Part shown: piece by piece, positions 5,939 to 9,276 of the stretch
Numbering within the stretch: position 1 is the first letter of the stretch
Layout of the letters: each line of letters starts with the position of its first letter
Source of the DNA: Ignavibacteriales bacterium
GTDB lineage: Bacteria; Bacteroidota; Ignavibacteria; UBA10030
DNA length: 9,276 bases
Assembly: GCA_016218005.1 (NCBI GenBank)
Contig: JACRFF010000240.1
Coordinates: 1-9,276 of the forward strand
Direction: 5' to 3'
Translations under genes and position numbers: made by a program
The notes under the pieces: model-generated
Seen by the model: the letters and a program-made list of their open reading frames with translations, nothing else
Told to the model about the DNA's origin: nothing
Databases searched by the model: none

Positions 5939-8590
5939 TTACCCCGCTAATGAATGTTGTTGCCGGACGACAAGTTCAAGCTTTCGCTGGACTTCTTCGA
6001 GCCGGATGGGCTTGCTCAGCACGTCATCGACCCCCGGGCGCACGTAGGCAGCCCGATCCGCGTCGGTCATATCGGCGCTCATTACAATGAGCTTCGGGCG
6101 GCGCGCCTCGCCGAGTTCTTGATGGATGAGTTCGGCAACACTGAGTCCATCTAACCCCGGCAAATGAATATCGACAAACAGGACATTGTAGGAATGCGAT
6201 CGAACTTCTTTCTGCGCCGCCTCACCCGATGTAACGATTTGAACGCTATGCCCCAATTGATTCAGCATGCGTTCCATGAGCCGTTGGTTGGTGTAATCGT
6301 CTTCAGCAACAAGAATTCTCAATGGGCGGCCGGCACCGGCGTGATCGACGGCAGAGCTTGTCGGCGCCTCGGATGCATCTTCTTTCTTCAACATCTGTAC
6401 GAAACTCTTTCGCACGTCTCCGGATTTGAGAGGAGTGCTGATGAAGGCGTCAAAGAGAGATGCGTAAGACTTTTTCAATTCTTCCTGAGCGGGAGAGATG
6501 ACAAGGGCTACGCGCATTTTCGACCCGGAGCGCAGCGACCTTATTCTGGAGCCAAGCTCAATACCACCTACTCCGGGCATCGACGCATCCAGCAGTGCGA
6601 CATCGAACTCTTCATTCGAGCGGATCCATTCCAGCGCCTGCTCTTGCGATGACGTTGCCCTTGCCGGCATCGACCAACGCTGACAATAGCTGGCCAAAAC
6701 TTTTAAGCTCGTGGCGTTTTGATGAACTAAAAGAACACGCTTGTTCGCGAGCAGCGGAAAAACCTGCGCATCAAACGGTTCGTTCGGCACTTTGGACGTG
6801 GGAGCCGCCCGCTCCGACTCGTCGGAGACGAGGCGAGCAGGCAGGCGAACAGTGAAATGGAATATCGAACCGATTCCTTCCGTACTTTCGACCCAAAGGC
6901 GTCCTCCCATCAATTCGGTGAGCCGTGATGAGATCGCAAGCCCGAGTCCTGTTCCTCCGAATTTACGAGTCAGAGAAGAATCGACCTGTGAAAAAGCTTT
7001 GAACAGCCGTTCGACTTTCAATGGGGGAATGCCGATGCCGGTATCACGAATAGAGAAGTGCAGCATGTTCGCGCCCGAAGAAGCTCGTTGGTTATCCACG
7101 TGCACGAACACTTCGCCGCGGGGAGTGAATTTGATGGCGTTGCTGATCAAGTTGACAAGAATCTGGCGCAGACGAACGGCGTCGCCAATGACAAGCGTGG
7201 GAATGTCGGATTCAACCAGCGAGAGCAGCTCGAGATTCTTTTCCGTTGCCTTCGGTGCCAAGAGGTCGAAACAATCATCGATGCATTGCTGCACGGAGAA
7301 TGGTTGATGGTCGAGGTCGAGCCTGTGCGATTCGATTTTGGAGAAATCCAAAATGTCGTTGATAATCGTGAGCAACGACTCGCCGCTGGTGCGGATGGTG
7401 TTGACATAATCCCGTTGTTCCTCGTTGAGCGGCGTGCGCCAAAGCAGGTCGGTCATTCCGATGACGCCGTTCATCGGCGTGCGGATTTCGTGGCTCATCA
7501 TCGCCAGAAATTCGGATTTTGCTTTGGTGGCGGATTCGGCGGCTTCCTTCGCATGCCGCAATTCTTCTTCTACCCGTTTGCGCTCGGTAATATCGCGTGC
7601 AACAGCCTGCCAACCGACGATCCGACCTTCTTCGCGAAGCAATTGAACGTTTTGTCCGAGCCAAATTTCCCGGCCATCTCGTGCAATGGTCGGGAATTCA
7701 AAATACGAAGATTCTTTCATGCTGGCGCGCTGCTCAAGATAGAATCTGAGCGTTTGGGCGCGGTAGTATGCTGGGATAAGTTCCAGATAACGCCGGCCTA
7801 TGAGTTCTTGTTCGATGTAGCCGAGGATGCGGAGCGCAACAGGATTGGCGTACGTGAACCGTCCTGATTCATCCGCTCTGTAAATGATATCGGTCGCCGA
7901 TTCCACGATTTCGCGATACTTTGTCTCGCTTTCTTTCAGCGAGGTTTCGGCTTTTTGTCGGCGTTGGATTTCACTGCGCAGCGATACGAACACGATAATC
8001 AACACGATAACGCTGATGCCGGTTCCTTCCAGCAACGCGAAGATGGTTTGCTGTGCCCGTTGTCTGGACTCGGCGCGGCGTTCGACTAACGCCTCGTTCT
8101 CCAATTTCTCGATGGTTCGCAGCAGCGATTGCAACTCCTGCCTCTCCAAATCTCCCATGGAAATTGGCTGGAGCCGTTCCGCAGCGGCAAGGCCGAGACT
8201 ATCGCGAATGGCCATCTTGCGCCGAATTTGTTGATCGCGCCGCTCCAGCAACTGTCGGGCTTCGTAGATCATGCGCAAGTAGAGATTGTTGGAAACCGAT
8301 AATTCGCGCAGGCGATTTAATTCCTTCGCCGCTTTGGTGAGAAGCGGGTCGACACGGTTGGCATAACTCTGATTTCCGGTAACGTCATAGGCGTGGGCTT
8401 CGGCTTGCGCGTTCGCTACGTTGTTCAGAACCGATTGCACGAGCGAAAGTATCTCCACGCTTTGGCCAAGAGCGTCGGTGTTTTCCACCAAGCGCTGCGT
8501 GGTTTGATAGGACATGCCCGCGATTACCGCGAGAATAAGCAGCGAGAAAATGAAACCCAGATTCAGATTGAAGGGATTAAGATATTTCAC
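5939..8590 (-). CDS. CHASE3-PAS hybrid sensor histidine kinase with two receiver domains
   Basis: Inner-membrane sensor kinase of 883 aa. A membrane helix at 12-27 and another at 186-204 bracket a helical periplasmic region (30-180) that looks like a CHASE3 sensor. A PAS domain (about 220-340, ending in the PAC-like ARDITERKR) leads into HisKA, with phospho-acceptor His367 in MMSHEIRTPMNG. The ATPase domain has N484 (N-box), DTGIGI at 516-521, an F-box LFKAFSQVD at 529-537 and GGTGLGLAI at 545-553. Two receivers follow. The first (about 616-735) keeps Asp668 and Lys722 but has His623-Gln624 where the acidic metal-binding pair should be. The second (757-875) has E763-D764-D765, Asp807, Ser838 and Lys860 and looks fully active. 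No Hpt or DNA-binding domain is present, so a partner is needed. The GTG at 8590 is the only start that keeps the first membrane helix. It begins 25 nt after hutU and ends one base before the panE-like gene. Confidence 0.95.
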   Translation of the reverse strand: MKYLNPFNLNLGFIFSLLILAVIAGMSYQTTQRLVENTDALGQSVEILSLVQSVLNNVANAQAEAHAYDVTGNQSYANRVDPLLTKAAKELNRLRELSVSNNLYLRMIYEARQLLERRDQQIRRKMAIRDSLGLAAAERLQPISMGDLERQELQSLLRTIEKLENEALVERRAESRQRAQQTIFALLEGTGISVIVLIIVFVSLRSEIQRRQKAETSLKESETKYREIVESATDIIYRADESGRFTYANPVALRILGYIEQELIGRRYLELIPAYYRAQTLRFYLEQRASMKESSYFEFPTIARDGREIWLGQNVQLLREEGRIVGWQAVARDITERKRVEEELRHAKEAAESATKAKSEFLAMMSHEIRTPMNGVIGMTDLLWRTPLNEEQRDYVNTIRTSGESLLTIINDILDFSKIESHRLDLDHQPFSVQQCIDDCFDLLAPKATEKNLELLSLVESDIPTLVIGDAVRLRQILVNLISNAIKFTPRGEVFVHVDNQRASSGANMLHFSIRDTGIGIPPLKVERLFKAFSQVDSSLTRKFGGTGLGLAISSRLTELMGGRLWVESTEGIGSIFHFTVRLPARLVSDESERAAPTSKVPNEPFDAQVFPLLANKRVLLVHQNATSLKVLASYCQRWSMPARATSSQEQALEWIRSNEEFDVALLDASMPGVGGIELGSRIRSLRSGSKMRVALVISPAQEELKKSYASLFDAFISTPLKSGDVRKSFVQMLKKEDASEAPTSSAVDHAGAGRPLRILVAEDDYTNQRLMERMLNQLGHSVQIVTSGEAAQKEVRSHSYNVLFVDIHLPGLDGLSVAELIHQELGEARRPKLIVMSADMTDADRAAYVRPGVDDVLSKPIRLEEVQRKLELVVRQQHSLAG

Positions 8591-8615
8591 GGTTTTGTTG
8601 TCTCGTGTGCGGAAC

Positions 8616-9276
8616 TTACGTCAACGTGGGAATGCGAAGACCGTACGCCTTCGCGTTTTGCACGGCGCGGTCATAGCCGGCGTCTGCGTGCCGGAGAATG
8701 CCCATCCCGGGGTCGTATGTCAGCACGCGCTGAATGCGCCGCTCTGCTTCGGGCGTTCCATCGCAAACCACCACCATTCCGTTGTGTATCGAGTTGCCGA
8801 TCCCAACGCCGCCGCCGTGGTGAATACTGACCCAGCTTGCGCCGCCGGCGGCATTCAGCATGGCTCCCAGCATCGGCCAGTCGGCGATGGCGTCGCTGCC
8901 ATCGCGCATTTTTTCGGTCTCACGATTCGGCGATGCGACACTGCCGCAATCAAGATGATCGCGTCCGATCACGATGGGGGCGGAGAGTTCCCCGCTTGCT
9001 ACAAGTTGATTGAAAAGCATTCCTATCTTGGCGCGTTCGCCGTACCCAAGCCAACAAATGCGTGCAGGCAAACCTTGGAACGCGACTTCCTCCTGCGCTT
9101 TCTGGATCCAATTGCACAGCGGTTTGTTATCCGGGAAAGTTTCCATCACCGCGCGGTCGGTGCGATAAATGTCTTCGGGGTCGCCGGAAAGCGCTACCCA
9201 GCGAAACGGTCCCTTGCCATCGCAAAACAGTGGCCGAATGTACTCCGGCACGAATCCCGGTATGTCGAAGGCCTGC
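8616..9276 (-). CDS. hutU: Urocanate hydratase, C-terminal part (5' end beyond the window)
   Basis: Cytoplasmic NAD-dependent enzyme that hydrates urocanate to 4-imidazolone-5-propanoate. Only the last 219 codons plus the TAA stop are inside; the frame is open through the right edge and reads [15 protein letters not shown] there, so the gene continues upstream. The full protein is normally about 550 aa. The urocanase signature [10 protein letters not shown] is present with its essential Cys (about 9131-9102, followed by LGYGER). So are [31 protein letters not shown] and CDGT, ending [11 protein letters not shown]...IPTLT. The GTG at 9251 is an internal Val codon inside a conserved stretch, not a start. 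The segment [11 protein letters not shown] differs from the G-[FY]-S-x-H-[AS]-GMV version I recall from pseudomonad enzymes and may reflect a different subfamily. No frameshift or missing motif is visible. It is the first hut gene in the window; hutH may lie upstream. Confidence 0.98.
   Translation of the reverse strand, partial: QAFDIPGFVPEYIRPLFCDGKGPFRWVALSGDPEDIYRTDRAVMETFPDNKPLCNWIQKAQEEVAFQGLPARICWLGYGERAKIGMLFNQLVASGELSAPIVIGRDHLDCGSVASPNRETEKMRDGSDAIADWPMLGAMLNAAGGASWVSIHHGGGVGIGNSIHNGMVVVCDGTPEAERRIQRVLTYDPGMGILRHADAGYDRAVQNAKAYGLRIPTLT

Noticed and set aside
7058..7867. Long plus-strand open frame (269 codons) opposite the kinase gene.
   Set aside because: It lies wholly antisense to well-conserved HisKA/ATPase/PAS coding sequence and its translation shows no recognisable domain; a shadow of the GC-rich third positions.
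9249..9251. GTG at 9251 as the start of the right-hand gene.
   Set aside because: It is an internal Val within the conserved GFVPEYIRP segment of urocanate hydratase; the frame stays open to the window edge, so the gene is truncated by the window.

Overview
All six genes and the 3' end of a seventh lie on the minus strand, so transcription runs from right to left. Most of the window (8616-9276 down to 1674) is a histidine-degradation (hut) gene cluster. In transcription order it holds the C-terminal part of urocanate hydratase (hutU, cut by the window edge), a large CHASE3-PAS hybrid sensor histidine kinase, a ketopantoate-reductase-family dehydrogenase (panE-like), a 64-residue four-cysteine protein, imidazolonepropionase (hutI), and a fused glutamate formimidoyltransferase / formimidoyl-THF cyclodeaminase (ftcD). 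A separate unit downstream (79-1491) encodes a Ser/Thr-rich predicted outer-membrane beta-barrel protein and ends in a strong intrinsic terminator at 17-59.

The metabolic genes cover urocanate -> imidazolonepropionate (HutU) -> N-formimino-glutamate (HutI) -> glutamate plus 5-formimino-THF -> 5,10-methenyl-THF plus ammonia (both FtcD activities). Histidine ammonia-lyase (hutH), the first step, is not in the window; it may lie beyond the right edge. Between hutU and hutI sit three non-hut genes joined very tightly: hutU/kinase gap 25 nt, kinase/panE-like gap 1 nt, and a 4-nt ATGA overlap between the panE-like gene and the small Cys gene. This points to one transcript. The kinase has no DNA-binding output domain, so any role in controlling hut would need a separate partner.

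Intergenic structure is informative. The 154-nt hutI-ftcD gap holds a nested 74-nt imperfect palindrome (3389-3462) without a U-tract. The 182-nt ftcD-OMP gap holds a weak hairpin/T-run (possible terminator) and 2.4 copies of a 25-bp tandem repeat with internal palindromes, just ahead of a clear Shine-Dalgarno for the OMP gene.

Organism: a Gram-negative bacterium (beta-barrel protein with signal peptide), of intermediate GC by eye. The fused FtcD, the hybrid kinase, and the lack of clear Shine-Dalgarno sequences before most genes would suit a Bacteroidota/Chlorobiota/Ignavibacteriota-type or Acidobacteria-like lineage. That placement is inference at low confidence. I see no CRISPR array, tRNA, rRNA, transposase or phage gene. 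The unusual parts are the composition of the hut cluster and the intergenic repeats; I cannot show that they form a new system.
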